Origin: Deltaproteobacteria bacterium
GTDB taxonomy: Bacteria; Myxococcota_A; UBA796; GCA-2862545
Assembly (NCBI GenBank): GCA_019307545.1
Contig: JAFDJI010000212.1
Location: forward strand, 1 to 6,673
Reading direction: 5' to 3'
DNA length: 6,673 bases
Numbering within the stretch: position 1 is the stretch's first letter; each line of letters begins with the position of its first letter. The position numbers and the translations under genes were made by a program. Shown here piece by piece: positions 1-6,055 of the stretch. The notes below the pieces were generated by a model. The model had not been told where the DNA came from. It saw only the letters and a program-made list of their open reading frames with translations, and searched no databases.

Positions 1-523
1 GCCGTTCTTTCTTCTTCCCGCCCTTGTCGCGCTTCAGCGGCACGATGGAGTACATGTGGCACACCAGGGCGTCGGGCTCGGTGTCTGTCCCGGTAATGAT
101 CCGCTGATGGAGCACCGCGCGACGCCCATCGTCGTCGATTCCCTCCAGGTTGGCCCGCAGGTGGAGGGGCCCGTCGGCGGCCAGGGGTTCGTTCATCTCC
201 ATCCGGCACCCCCCGTTGAGCACCCGTGTCATGTCGTAGGGGATGTCGGTGAGGGTCTTCGAGAGCAGGGGGAAGGCCCAGTGGGGGAAGAGGTGCGGGG
301 GCAGGACGCCCCGGTACCAGGATCGCTCGGCCCCCACCGCACGGAGGTAGTCCTTCACCAACTCGGGAGAGCGGGGGGGGACGGTGGCGGTCAAGGTCGG
401 TCCTGGAAGGACCTGCTTCTTGGGAGGGAATCCAGCTTTGCGGGCCGCCGCCACGGCCGCGGTGCGAACCAGGGCGGCGATCACGGGTGTCTGACGGAGG
501 ATGTGGGCCCTGCGTACGGACAT
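1..523 (-). CDS. MaoC/hot-dog-type acyl dehydratase-like protein, N-terminal part (cut by window edge)
   Basis: An open frame starts at an ATG at 521-523 and runs without a stop to base 1, giving 174 residues; the rest lies outside the window. A GAGGAGA Shine-Dalgarno sits about 5 bases before the ATG. After a basic N-terminal stretch (residues 1-40), the segment around residues 40-146 resembles the N-terminal half of MaoC-like double hot-dog proteins: LPPHLFPHWAFPLL (74-87), then a region like NGGCRMEMNEPL (103-114) leading to a predicted beta-rich section ending in HQRIITGT (139-146). A lysine-rich segment (164-173) follows, perhaps a linker. The catalytic Asp/His hydratase motif would lie beyond the edge, so activity cannot be judged. 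It follows the acyl-CoA dehydrogenase gene by 33 bp in the same direction. The expected role is hydration of 2-enoyl-CoA, the step after that enzyme. Family assignment rests on recalled resemblance and is moderate; another hot-dog thioesterase-like role is possible. Confidence 0.68.
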   Translation of the reverse strand, partial: MSVRRAHILRQTPVIAALVRTAAVAAARKAGFPPKKQVLPGPTLTATVPPRSPELVKDYLRAVGAERSWYRGVLPPHLFPHWAFPLLSKTLTDIPYDMTRVLNGGCRMEMNEPLAADGPLHLRANLEGIDDDGRRAVLHQRIITGTDTEPDALVCHMYSIVPLKRDKGGKKKER

Positions 524-556
524 GGTCTCTCCTCGGTGGGGGCCTCGTCGCCGGGG

Positions 557-2482
557 CTACTTGGCCGCCTGCTCCTCGTCCGCCTCCTCCTGGCCGTGCA
601 GGGTGCGCAGCAGGCGGGAGCCGGTGGTGGTGATCTCATCGTGCATGTAGCGGCAGCGTGGCTCGGCGCGCTCCAACCAGCGCTCCAGCACCTCGACGCG
701 CTCGGGGTGCGCCTCGGCCTGCCGCAGCAACTCCTCGGCGACCGCGACGTCCGCCAGGATGCGGGTGAGGCGCTCGGCATGGAGCAGGGCCAGGGCGAAG
801 TCGCGCTTCGGGTCCCAGCCGGTCATCACCCGCGACCAATCGCGCACCCGGCGGTGGCGTAGCTCGCGCACCTTGCGGCTGGCCAGGCGGGAGAGGAGGT
901 ACTGCAGGGAGGAGTAGGAAAGGCCCTGGAGCCTCGCGACCCGCCGCTCCAGCGGGTTGCGGGCAGAGACCGAGCGCCAGCGGGCCTGGGCGACCTTGCG
1001 CATGAAGCGTGCCGGGTCGCGCACCGCGCCGGTGAGGTTGTCCTTCATGGCCATCAGGGCCTGGATCTGGCTGGTGCCCTCGTAGATGGGGAGTACGACG
1101 GCGTCGCGGAGGAGCTTCTCGGCGCCGTAGTCCTTCATGTACCCGGCACCGCCGAGGATCTGGACGCCGCGACCGGCCAGCTCTACCGCTTTTTCCGCGG
1201 CCAGGTACTTGAGCAGCGGGGTGAGGTGGCGGGCACGGCGCTGGTGGCGCTTGACCTGCTTCTCCAACTGCTTCTGCTCCTGCTCGTCGGTGGGCGGCCA
1301 GAACCGCAGCTTCAGGCGGAGCTTCTCGGCCATCTCTTCCTCGACGGAGGCATGCACCCCAATGGCGCGAATGCCCTGGATCTCGGTGCGCATCTGGTCC
1401 AGGTAGTCCGCGATCATCTCGTGCTTGTCGATGGTCTTGCCCATGCTCGGGCGCTCGGCGGCGTAGTCCTTCGCGAGGCGGTACGCGGCCTCGCAGATGC
1501 CCAGGGCTTCGAACCCGACCCCGATGCGGGCGCCGTTCATCAGGAGGAGCATGTTCCGGAAGCCCTCGCCCCGCTTCCCGATGAGCCACGCGGGGGCGTT
1601 TTCGAAGGACAGGCCGACGGTGGCGGAGCCGTGATGGCCCAGCTTTTCCTCCATTCCGTCGATGGTGACGTGACGAACCCGGTTCCCCTTTCCGTCCTCG
1701 CTCCAGGCCGGGACGAGGAACATCGACAACCCGCCCAACCCGGCGAAGGGGTCGTCGGGGTCGGTGGCCGCCTCGGTACGGGCGACCACGAAGTGGTACT
1801 TGCCGTCTCCCTGGGTGATGAAGGTCTTCTGGCCGGTCAGGGTCCAGTTGCCCTCCTCGTCCACCTCCCCCTTGCAGCGCAGCGCGGCCATGTCGCTTCC
1901 GGCATGGGGCTCGGTGATGTCCATGCAGCCACATTCCCGGCCGGCGAGGAGGTCGTCGATGACCTCGGAGAACCGGGTCTTGGAGATGCGGGCGTTCTCT
2001 TCGTCGAACTCGGTGGTGTCCTCCAGGATGGAGTACATGAGGGCCGCCATGGCAATCCCGCTCCGGAACCCGTGCTGGGCGGCGACCGAGACGTCCGCGC
2101 GGGAGAGTATCTCCATCACCATCTGGTACAGGACCAGGGGGCAGGCCATCCCCCCCAGCTCGCGCGGGATGCACATCCCGTAGAGCTCCAACTCCGTGAT
2201 CTGCTCGAACAGCGCGTCGCGGGCCTCGGGGTACACCACCTCGCCGCCGACCAGCTTCGGCTTCTCCCGGTCCAGTTGGGCCGACAGGGGGGCAATGGCG
2301 TCCGCGGTGAACTCGCCCACCATGCGGAGCACATCGCGGTAGAAGTCCAACGCCTCCGCGGTGTTCGAGAAGCCGTCCTGGGAGCGCCATTCGTACTCGG
2401 CCAGGCGCGCCAGGGGTTCCCAGTCGATGCCGGTCTCCAGGTAGAACTGGAGGTCCTCGTTGTCCTCGTAGAAGTTGGCCAT
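557..2482 (-). CDS. Acyl-CoA dehydrogenase, long DmdC/FadE5-like type
   Basis: A 641-residue FAD-dependent acyl-CoA dehydrogenase, predicted to oxidise a fatty or modified acyl-CoA to the trans-2-enoyl-CoA and pass electrons to ETF. Family signatures visible: ITEPHAGSDMAAL (189-201) and LTGQKTFITQG (215-225) of the FAD/substrate-binding middle domain; GRGVQILGGAGYMKDYG (437-453); and IYEGTSQIQ (466-474), whose Glu468 matches the catalytic base of medium-chain acyl-CoA dehydrogenases. It is longer than the usual ~380-400 residues. There is an N-terminal lead of about 40 residues, a highly charged insert (about 381-420) in the C-terminal helical domain, and a basic helical extension (about 485-641). 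This layout matches the ~600-residue DmdC/FadE5-like subgroup. The ATG at 2480-2482 has a strong AGAGGAGG site (2488-2495) that touches the upstream tetR stop codon, so translation is probably coupled. Substrate chain length cannot be read from the sequence, and a DMSP-specific role is not implied. Confidence 0.95.
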   Translation of the reverse strand: MANFYEDNEDLQFYLETGIDWEPLARLAEYEWRSQDGFSNTAEALDFYRDVLRMVGEFTADAIAPLSAQLDREKPKLVGGEVVYPEARDALFEQITELELYGMCIPRELGGMACPLVLYQMVMEILSRADVSVAAQHGFRSGIAMAALMYSILEDTTEFDEENARISKTRFSEVIDDLLAGRECGCMDITEPHAGSDMAALRCKGEVDEEGNWTLTGQKTFITQGDGKYHFVVARTEAATDPDDPFAGLGGLSMFLVPAWSEDGKGNRVRHVTIDGMEEKLGHHGSATVGLSFENAPAWLIGKRGEGFRNMLLLMNGARIGVGFEALGICEAAYRLAKDYAAERPSMGKTIDKHEMIADYLDQMRTEIQGIRAIGVHASVEEEMAEKLRLKLRFWPPTDEQEQKQLEKQVKRHQRRARHLTPLLKYLAAEKAVELAGRGVQILGGAGYMKDYGAEKLLRDAVVLPIYEGTSQIQALMAMKDNLTGAVRDPARFMRKVAQARWRSVSARNPLERRVARLQGLSYSSLQYLLSRLASRKVRELRHRRVRDWSRVMTGWDPKRDFALALLHAERLTRILADVAVAEELLRQAEAHPERVEVLERWLERAEPRCRYMHDEITTTGSRLLRTLHGQEEADEEQAAK

Positions 2483-2487
2483 GGCGT

Positions 2488-2495
2488 CCTCCTCT
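2488..2495 (-). promoter_or_regulatory. Strong Shine-Dalgarno of the acyl-CoA dehydrogenase gene, abutting the tetR stop
   Basis: On the minus strand this reads AGAGGAGG, 5 bases before the dehydrogenase ATG, and its first base is the last base of the tetR TGA stop (2495-2497). The gap between the two genes is only 12 bp and holds no room for a promoter, supporting co-transcription and translational coupling. Confidence 0.8.
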
Positions 2496-3115
2496 CAGGT
2501 GGGGCGGGGCGTGAACAGGGCGCACCGGGCGATGCGCACCAGCTCCTTGATTTGCGATTCGACGGGTTCGGCCCAGGTGGCGCCGAGCATGGCGGCGGTG
2601 ACGTTGCCGGTGGCGACGGTTCCCACAGCCATGGTGACCACCTGGATGACATAGGACTCGGGGTCGAGGTCCAGATGGACCCGGCCAGCCTCCTGACCCA
2701 TCCGGATGTAGTCGGTGAGGAGGCTGGTCCAGGGGTGCAGGTGCTTGCGGAACAGCTTCCGCATGGCGTCGGGTCGGTCGAGCATCTCTCGCACCAGGAG
2801 CTTGGCCCGATGCGGCTCTTCGATGAAGAAGTCGATCATCGCGGTGAGCACGGCGTTCAGGCGGTCTCGGCCCCGCTGGGCAGCCGCGAGCACCCGCGGC
2901 AGGTCCTCCTTCCAGTGCAGGAGCATGTTCTCCAGCACCGCCTGGCGAAGCTCTTCCTTCGACCCGAAGTGGTAGAGGAGCGAGGGCTTGCGGATGCCGA
3001 CCGCATCTGCGATGGCCTGCACGCTGGTGGCGGCGAAGCCCTGGTCCGCGAACAGGCGGGTCGCCGCCTGAATGATGCGGTCCTTCATGTGCGTTGAAAC
3101 AGCGGCTTCGCTCAT
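2495..3115 (-). CDS. TetR-family transcriptional regulator of the acyl-CoA operon
   Basis: A 206-residue regulator with the TetR N-terminal DNA-binding domain at about residues 11-57: KDRIIQAATRLFADQGF (11-27), TSVQAIADAVG (30-40) and the recognition-helix region RKPSLLYHFGSKEEL (42-56). The remainder is the all-helical ligand-binding and dimerisation domain with no recognisable ligand motif. Length is typical of the family. The start at 3113-3115 is preferred over the internal Met10 (3086-3088) because the latter has no Shine-Dalgarno, whereas the former has TAGGGA about 2-3 bases upstream inside a palindrome. The gene is first in a minus-strand operon with the dehydrogenase and the MaoC-like gene. 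By analogy with TetR regulators located beside fatty-acid oxidation genes, the ligand may be an acyl-CoA; this is an inference. A perfect palindrome directly upstream (3119-3134) suggests autorepression. Confidence 0.94.
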   Translation of the reverse strand: MSEAAVSTHMKDRIIQAATRLFADQGFAATSVQAIADAVGIRKPSLLYHFGSKEELRQAVLENMLLHWKEDLPRVLAAAQRGRDRLNAVLTAMIDFFIEEPHRAKLLVREMLDRPDAMRKLFRKHLHPWTSLLTDYIRMGQEAGRVHLDLDPESYVIQVVTMAVGTVATGNVTAAMLGATWAEPVESQIKELVRIARCALFTPRPT

Positions 3116-3118
3116 TTC

Positions 3119-3134
3119 CCTACCAATTGGTAGG
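3119..3134. promoter_or_regulatory. Candidate TetR operator: perfect 16-bp palindrome
   Basis: The sequence CCTACCAATTGGTAGG is its own exact reverse complement, 8 bp per half-site. It ends 3 bases before the tetR start codon, overlaps the gene's ribosome binding site, and covers the predicted transcription start of the promoter at 3139-3167. Length, symmetry and position are those of a TetR-family dimer operator working by autorepression. No second full copy was seen elsewhere in the window. Confidence 0.75.
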
Positions 3135-3138
3135 CAAC

Positions 3139-3167
3139 ACCCTAACGAGCGGTAGAGAACCGGTCAA
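3139..3167 (-). promoter_or_regulatory. Predicted sigma-70 promoter of the tetR-dehydrogenase-MaoC operon
   Basis: On the minus strand there is TTGACC (3162-3167, five of six matches to the -35 consensus), a 17-bp spacer, and TAGGGT (3139-3144, a weak -10). Predicted transcription would start near 3132, inside the palindrome, giving a leader of roughly 17 nucleotides. The -35 box is good and the spacing ideal; the -10 box is poor, as is common in GC-rich genomes or regulated promoters. Confidence 0.5.
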
Positions 3168-3180
3168 GGAACCCTCGTTC

Positions 3181-3210
3181 GTTCCCCCTCCCGTTCCCCC
3201 TCCCGTTCCC
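3181..3210 (-). repeat. 12-bp tandem repeat (2.5 copies) forming a G-quadruplex motif on the minus strand
   Basis: The plus-strand unit GTTCCCCCTCCC occurs at 3181-3192 and 3193-3204, with a half copy GTTCCC at 3205-3210. On the minus strand this yields five G-runs of 3, 3, 5, 3 and 5 bases separated by loops of 3, 1, 3 and 1 bases, which satisfies the standard G-quadruplex pattern. It lies downstream of the ribA stop and about 14 bp upstream of the tetR -35 box, on the strand identical to the ribA transcript. A role in limiting read-through from ribA is possible but unproven. Confidence 0.7.
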
Positions 3211-3235
3211 GACGATAGCGGCCAAAGCTCCGCTT

Positions 3236-3928
3236 TCAGTTCTGTTCGATCAACGCCTGCGCGGGTATCAAGTGCCCCGATCGCTTCGCCTTGGTCTCCA
3301 GGTACTTCCGACTGTGCTCGGTCGGCTCCATCACGTGAGGAATCCGGTTGGTGACCTTCACCCCGTGTTCCCCGAGTTGGGCGATCTTGTTCGGGTTGTT
3401 GGTGATGAGGCGGATCGACCGCATCCCCAGACTGAAGACCATGTGCGCCGCCACCGAATACTCCCGCTCGTCGTCCCTGAACCCCAGGGCCAGGTTGGCG
3501 TCCACCGTGTCCAGCCCCGTGTCCTGCAGCGCATAGGCGCGGACCTTGTTCATCAGCCCGATTCCACGCCCCTCCTGGCGCATGTAGAGGACCACGCCTC
3601 GACCTTCCTCCGCAATGCGGCGCAGGGCGCCGTGGAGTTGTTGGCGGCAGTCACACCGCCTGGAGCCCAGGGCGTCGCCGGTCAGACACTCGGAGTGCAC
3701 CCGCACCGGCACATCCGTGCCGCCCACCACGTCTCCGCAGACGATGGCGACGTGGTCCTTCGCGTCGCGGTTGTTCCAAAAGGCCACGATGCGGAAGTCA
3801 CCGAACTCGGTGGGAAGGGTGGCCACGGCGACCATCCGCACGCACACGTGGTCGTGGCCGAAGCCTTCGCACTCGTGGTCCTTGTCCAACTCGACGCGCG
3901 CTGCCAGTGGGTCGGCCATCTGGGTCAT
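3236..3928 (-). CDS. ribA: GTP cyclohydrolase II (stand-alone RibA)
   Basis: A 230-residue enzyme that opens GTP to 2,5-diamino-6-ribosylamino-pyrimidinone 5'-phosphate, releasing formate and pyrophosphate, the first step of riboflavin synthesis; cytoplasmic. Zinc ligands Cys81, Cys92 and Cys94 lie in HSECLTGDALGSRRCDC (78-94). Active-site Tyr132, Asp153 and Arg155 fall in RAYALQD and RDDEREYS, matching E. coli RibA Tyr105, Asp126 and Arg128 with a constant offset of 27. The GTP-binding stretch YMRQEGRGIGLMNK (115-128) and TNNPNK (176-181) are also present. The N terminus is about 27 residues longer than in E. coli and contains HECEGFGHDHVC (18-29). There is no fused RibB (DHBP synthase) domain. 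The ATG at 3926-3928 is preceded by GGGAG at a 5-base spacing; Met4 is a possible alternative. No other riboflavin gene is adjacent and no FMN riboswitch was recognised in the 94-bp leader. Confidence 0.96.
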   Translation of the reverse strand: MTQMADPLAARVELDKDHECEGFGHDHVCVRMVAVATLPTEFGDFRIVAFWNNRDAKDHVAIVCGDVVGGTDVPVRVHSECLTGDALGSRRCDCRQQLHGALRRIAEEGRGVVLYMRQEGRGIGLMNKVRAYALQDTGLDTVDANLALGFRDDEREYSVAAHMVFSLGMRSIRLITNNPNKIAQLGEHGVKVTNRIPHVMEPTEHSRKYLETKAKRSGHLIPAQALIEQN

Positions 3929-4002
3929 CTCGGCTCCCGTGGTCTGTTGCAGCCTGTATCCGTGACGGGTCAGGGCGGCCCCCCCGACGCGGATGGTTTA
4001 AG

Positions 4003-4020
4003 GGACTCCGAACGGAGTCC
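4003..4020 (+). promoter_or_regulatory. 18-bp inverted repeat holding the Shine-Dalgarno of the nitronate monooxygenase-like gene
   Basis: GGACTCCG (4003-4010), AA, CGGAGTCC (4013-4020) is a perfect inverted repeat ending 2 bases before the ATG at 4023. The only Shine-Dalgarno-like sequence, CGGAG (4013-4017), is in the right arm. As RNA it can form at least a 7-bp GC-rich stem closed by a GAAC loop, hiding the ribosome site. As DNA it could instead be an operator in the divergent ribA intergenic region. Which of the two applies cannot be decided from sequence. Confidence 0.6.
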
Positions 4021-4022
4021 AG

Positions 4023-4997
4023 ATGTCTCGTCTCGATACCCCCTTTACGCGCCAGGTCGGCATCGACGTGCCGCTGATCTGCGGAGCGATGTACCCGTGC
4101 TCCAACCCCGAGTTGGTGGCCGCCGCATCCGCGGCTGGAGGCATCGGCATCATCCAGCCCGTTGCGATGACCTACGCGCACGGCCACGACCTGCGCGAGG
4201 GCATCCGGCTCATCCGCTCGCTCACCGACAAGCCGGTCGGCTTCAACGCCATCGTGGAGAAGTCCCGCGTCCTGGAGAACCAGATGCGGCGGTGGATCGA
4301 CGTCGCGCTGGACGAGGGTGTGCGCTTCTTCATCACCGCGCTCGGCAACCCGAGTTGGGTGGTGGAGGCCATCCACGGTGCCGGCGGCATCGTGTACCAC
4401 GACGTCACCGAACGGAAGTGGGCCGAAAAGGCGTTGTCCCACGGCGTGGACGGCCTCATCTGCGTGAACGACCGAGCGGGCGGTCACGCGGGTCCGAAGG
4501 CTCCAGAAGTGCTGATGGAGGAGTTGGGCGACCTCGGAGTGCCCCTGATCTGTGCTGGTGGAATCGGCGCTGAGGCCGACTTCGTACGGGCGTTGGAGAT
4601 GGGGTACGCCGGTGTGCAGATGGGCACCCGGTTCATCGCCACCACCGAGTGCCGCGCCCACGACGACTACAAGCGGGCCATCATCCGGGCAAAGGCGAGC
4701 GACATCGTCCTCACCGACAAGATTTCGGGGGTCCCGGTCTCGGTCATCAACACCCCCTACATCGAGCGGGTGGGCACCCGGGCGAGCCCCATCGCCCGGC
4801 GGCTCCTCCTCCATCCGCGCGCGAAGTACTACGTGCGGATGTACTACTCCCTGAAGTCCATCTGGCAGCTGAAGCGGGCGTCGCTGCAGGGCATGTCCTA
4901 CCGAGACTACTTCCAGGCCGGAAAGAGCGTGGACGGCGTGGAGGGCATCGAGTCGGCGGGCGACATCATCTCCCGTTTCGCTGCAGAAGCAAGTTAG
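4023..4997 (+). CDS. Nitronate monooxygenase / 2-nitropropane dioxygenase-family FMN oxidoreductase
   Basis: A 324-residue FMN-binding TIM-barrel protein of the NPD family. Visible features: PLICGAMYPCSNPELVAAASAAGG (in pieces from 17-40) at the N-terminal barrel start; CVNDRAGGHAGP (147-158), whose His155 corresponds to the conserved active-site His of the family; and CAGGIG (177-182) with VQMGTRFIATTEC (198-210), the FMN phosphate-binding region. The C-terminal part (about 265-324) is family-typical. Nitronate monooxygenases oxidise alkyl nitronates such as propionate 3-nitronate, but the same fold and AGGH motif occur in the enoyl-ACP reductase FabK and in PfaD-like proteins, so the substrate is open. 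The ATG at 4023-4025 has GGAG 5 bases upstream, within an inverted repeat. It is divergent from ribA (94 bp between starts) and is followed after 88 bp by the aldo/keto reductase. The divergent ribA may be incidental, although RibA feeds FMN synthesis. Confidence 0.9.
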   Translation: MSRLDTPFTRQVGIDVPLICGAMYPCSNPELVAAASAAGGIGIIQPVAMTYAHGHDLREGIRLIRSLTDKPVGFNAIVEKSRVLENQMRRWIDVALDEGVRFFITALGNPSWVVEAIHGAGGIVYHDVTERKWAEKALSHGVDGLICVNDRAGGHAGPKAPEVLMEELGDLGVPLICAGGIGAEADFVRALEMGYAGVQMGTRFIATTECRAHDDYKRAIIRAKASDIVLTDKISGVPVSVINTPYIERVGTRASPIARRLLLHPRAKYYVRMYYSLKSIWQLKRASLQGMSYRDYFQAGKSVDGVEGIESAGDIISRFAAEAS

Positions 4998-5008
4998 GGG
5001 CAGCATTT

Positions 5009-5028
5009 TCTGGGATTTCGATCCCAGG
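5009..5028 (+). terminator. Hairpin with TTCG loop after the nitronate monooxygenase-like gene (weak terminator or operator)
   Basis: CTGGGAT (5010-5016), loop TTCG (5017-5020), ATCCCAG (5021-5027) form a perfect 7-bp stem, extendable by a T-G pair at 5009/5028. It begins 12 bases after the stop of the upstream gene. No T-run follows on the plus strand, so it is not a classical intrinsic terminator. It ends about 7 bp upstream of the predicted -35 box of the next gene, so a protein-binding site is an equal alternative. Confidence 0.4.
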
Positions 5029-5034
5029 CGGATG

Positions 5035-5063
5035 TAGTCTATTGGGCCGAGATCCGTTACACT
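5035..5063 (+). promoter_or_regulatory. Possible promoter of the aldo/keto reductase gene
   Basis: A TAGTCT -35-like box (5035-5040) and TACACT -10 box (5058-5063, four of six consensus bases) are separated by 17 bp. Predicted start near 5070 leaves a leader of about 16 nucleotides containing the GCGGAG ribosome site. The -35 match is poor, so this is tentative. Confidence 0.35.
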
Positions 5064-5085
5064 CCCGGCCCCCCGCGGAGCCCCC

Positions 5086-5949
5086 ATGGAGACCCGTCCC
5101 CTCGGTTCGTCTGGTATCGCCGTCCACCCGATTGGTCTTGGTGCGATGCCTATGTCCCTGCAAGGACGTCCCGACGAGGCCGAGTCTGTCCAGGTCATCT
5201 GGGCCGCCCTCGATGCGGGGATGGACCTCATCGACACCGCGGACGTGTACTGCCTTGACGAGAGGGACATCGGCCACAACGAACGACTGGTCGGCCGCGC
5301 CCTGCGCGAGAGGGGTGGAACCAGGGACGTGGTTGTGGCCACCAAAGGGGGGTTGGAGCGTCCCGGCGGCCGGTGGGTCACCGACGGTCGGCCGGAGCAC
5401 CTCCAGCGCGCCTGCGAGGACAGCCTGCGGGCGCTGGGGACCGAGGCCATCGACCTGTACCAACTCCACGCACCGGATGTCGACGTTCCCTTCGCGGACA
5501 GCGTAGGGGCGCTGGCCCGGCTGCAGGAGGCGGGAAAGGTACGCCACGTGGGTCTGTCCAACGTGACCGTGAGTCAAATCGAGGAAGCATGCCGCATCGT
5601 GGACGTGGTCAGCGTGCAGAACCGCTGCAACCCGTTCTTCCTGCGTGCCTTCCAGGACGGCGTCCTCGCGCACTGCGAGCGCCACGACATCGCGTTTCTG
5701 GCCTATAGCCCGGTTGGCGGCGGTCGCGGCCATGTCCGCACCGCGAACCACCCGGTGCTGGTCGAGGTCGGGGTCGAGTCGGGAGCGACCCCCTATCAGG
5801 TGGCGTTGGCGTGGCTGTTGGCCAAGTCGAGCGCCATGATTCCCATTCCAGGTGCCAGCAAGGTCGAGAGCGCTACCAGCAGCGCAGCGGCCTTGGCGGT
5901 CGAGCTATCGAAAGACCAGATGGCCGAAATCGATGGAGCATTCTCATGA
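5086..5949 (+). CDS. Aldo/keto reductase, NADPH-dependent
   Basis: A 287-residue AKR-superfamily (beta/alpha)8-barrel oxidoreductase, predicted to reduce aldehydes or ketones (or oxidise the reverse) with NAD(P)H in the cytoplasm. The catalytic tetrad is intact: Asp50 and Tyr55 in LIDTADVYC (48-56), Lys87 in VATKGGLERPGG (84-95), and His128 in IDLYQLHAPD (122-131). Cofactor-side motifs are present: VGLSNV (155-160), Gln178 in VQNRCNP (177-183), LAYSPVGGG (205-213) and IPIPGASKVE (252-261) near the C terminus. Residues 137-153 carry the family pattern LxxLxxAGKVRHVG. Length is at the short end of normal but the fold looks complete. The ATG at 5086-5088 has GCGGAG at a 5-base spacing. It lies 88 bp after the NPD-family gene in the same direction; a shared pathway is possible but there may be a separate promoter. 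The specific substrate is unknown. Confidence 0.95.
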   Translation: METRPLGSSGIAVHPIGLGAMPMSLQGRPDEAESVQVIWAALDAGMDLIDTADVYCLDERDIGHNERLVGRALRERGGTRDVVVATKGGLERPGGRWVTDGRPEHLQRACEDSLRALGTEAIDLYQLHAPDVDVPFADSVGALARLQEAGKVRHVGLSNVTVSQIEEACRIVDVVSVQNRCNPFFLRAFQDGVLAHCERHDIAFLAYSPVGGGRGHVRTANHPVLVEVGVESGATPYQVALAWLLAKSSAMIPIPGASKVESATSSAAALAVELSKDQMAEIDGAFS

Positions 5950-5980
5950 GTTTACGATGCCCTGTCGATCGATGGGTGTC

Positions 5981-5998
5981 TGGCCGGTTAGCCGGTCA
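5981..5998 (+). terminator. Possible weak terminator hairpin after the aldo/keto reductase
   Basis: TGGCCGG (5981-5987), loop TTAG, CCGGTCA (5992-5998) pair over 7 bp with one G-U pair, followed by CTTTCTGG, a broken T-rich stretch. It lies 31 bp after the reductase stop. Stability and the poor T-tract make it a weak candidate. Confidence 0.35.
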
Positions 5999-6055
5999 CT
6001 TTCTGGTACCCCCCCACGGTATTCCATTGTTGTGAAAACGGATCCAGGAGTCGAG

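Noticed and set aside
1226..3097. A 623-residue plus-strand open frame antisense to the dehydrogenase and tetR genes, and a 629-residue minus-strand frame at 636-2525.
   Set aside because: Both are overlapping-frame shadows of a clearly recognisable dehydrogenase in GC-rich DNA. Their translations are low-complexity (Gly/His/Val- or Arg/Pro-rich) with no family motif.
3217..3234. Short stem AGCGG/CCGCT around the ribA stop as a terminator.
   Set aside because: Only 5 bp with an 8-base loop, overlapping the stop region, and no T-run follows on the ribA strand.
3929..4022. A riboflavin-sensing (FMN) riboswitch or clear sigma-70 promoters in the ribA divergent region.
   Set aside because: At 94 bp the region is too short for the FMN element and none of its conserved segments was recognised; -35/-10 candidates on either strand were poor.
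3798..5561. A 587-residue minus-strand open frame opposite the NPD-family and aldo/keto reductase genes.
   Set aside because: It is antisense to two genes with intact catalytic motifs, crosses the divergent intergenic region and ribA, and shows no domain of its own.
5946..6035. A 29-codon frame whose ATG overlaps the reductase stop (ATGA) and has GGAG 7 bases upstream.
   Set aside because: Start context is good, but only about half of the third codon positions are G or C, unlike the flanking genes, and a candidate hairpin lies inside it. The peptide has no recognisable feature.
5852..6055. Upstream extension of the zinc-ribbon protein frame to an ATG at 5852.
   Set aside because: It would overlap the end of the reductase gene by about 98 bp, its translation looks like a shadow, and the ATG at 6056 has a properly spaced AGGAG.
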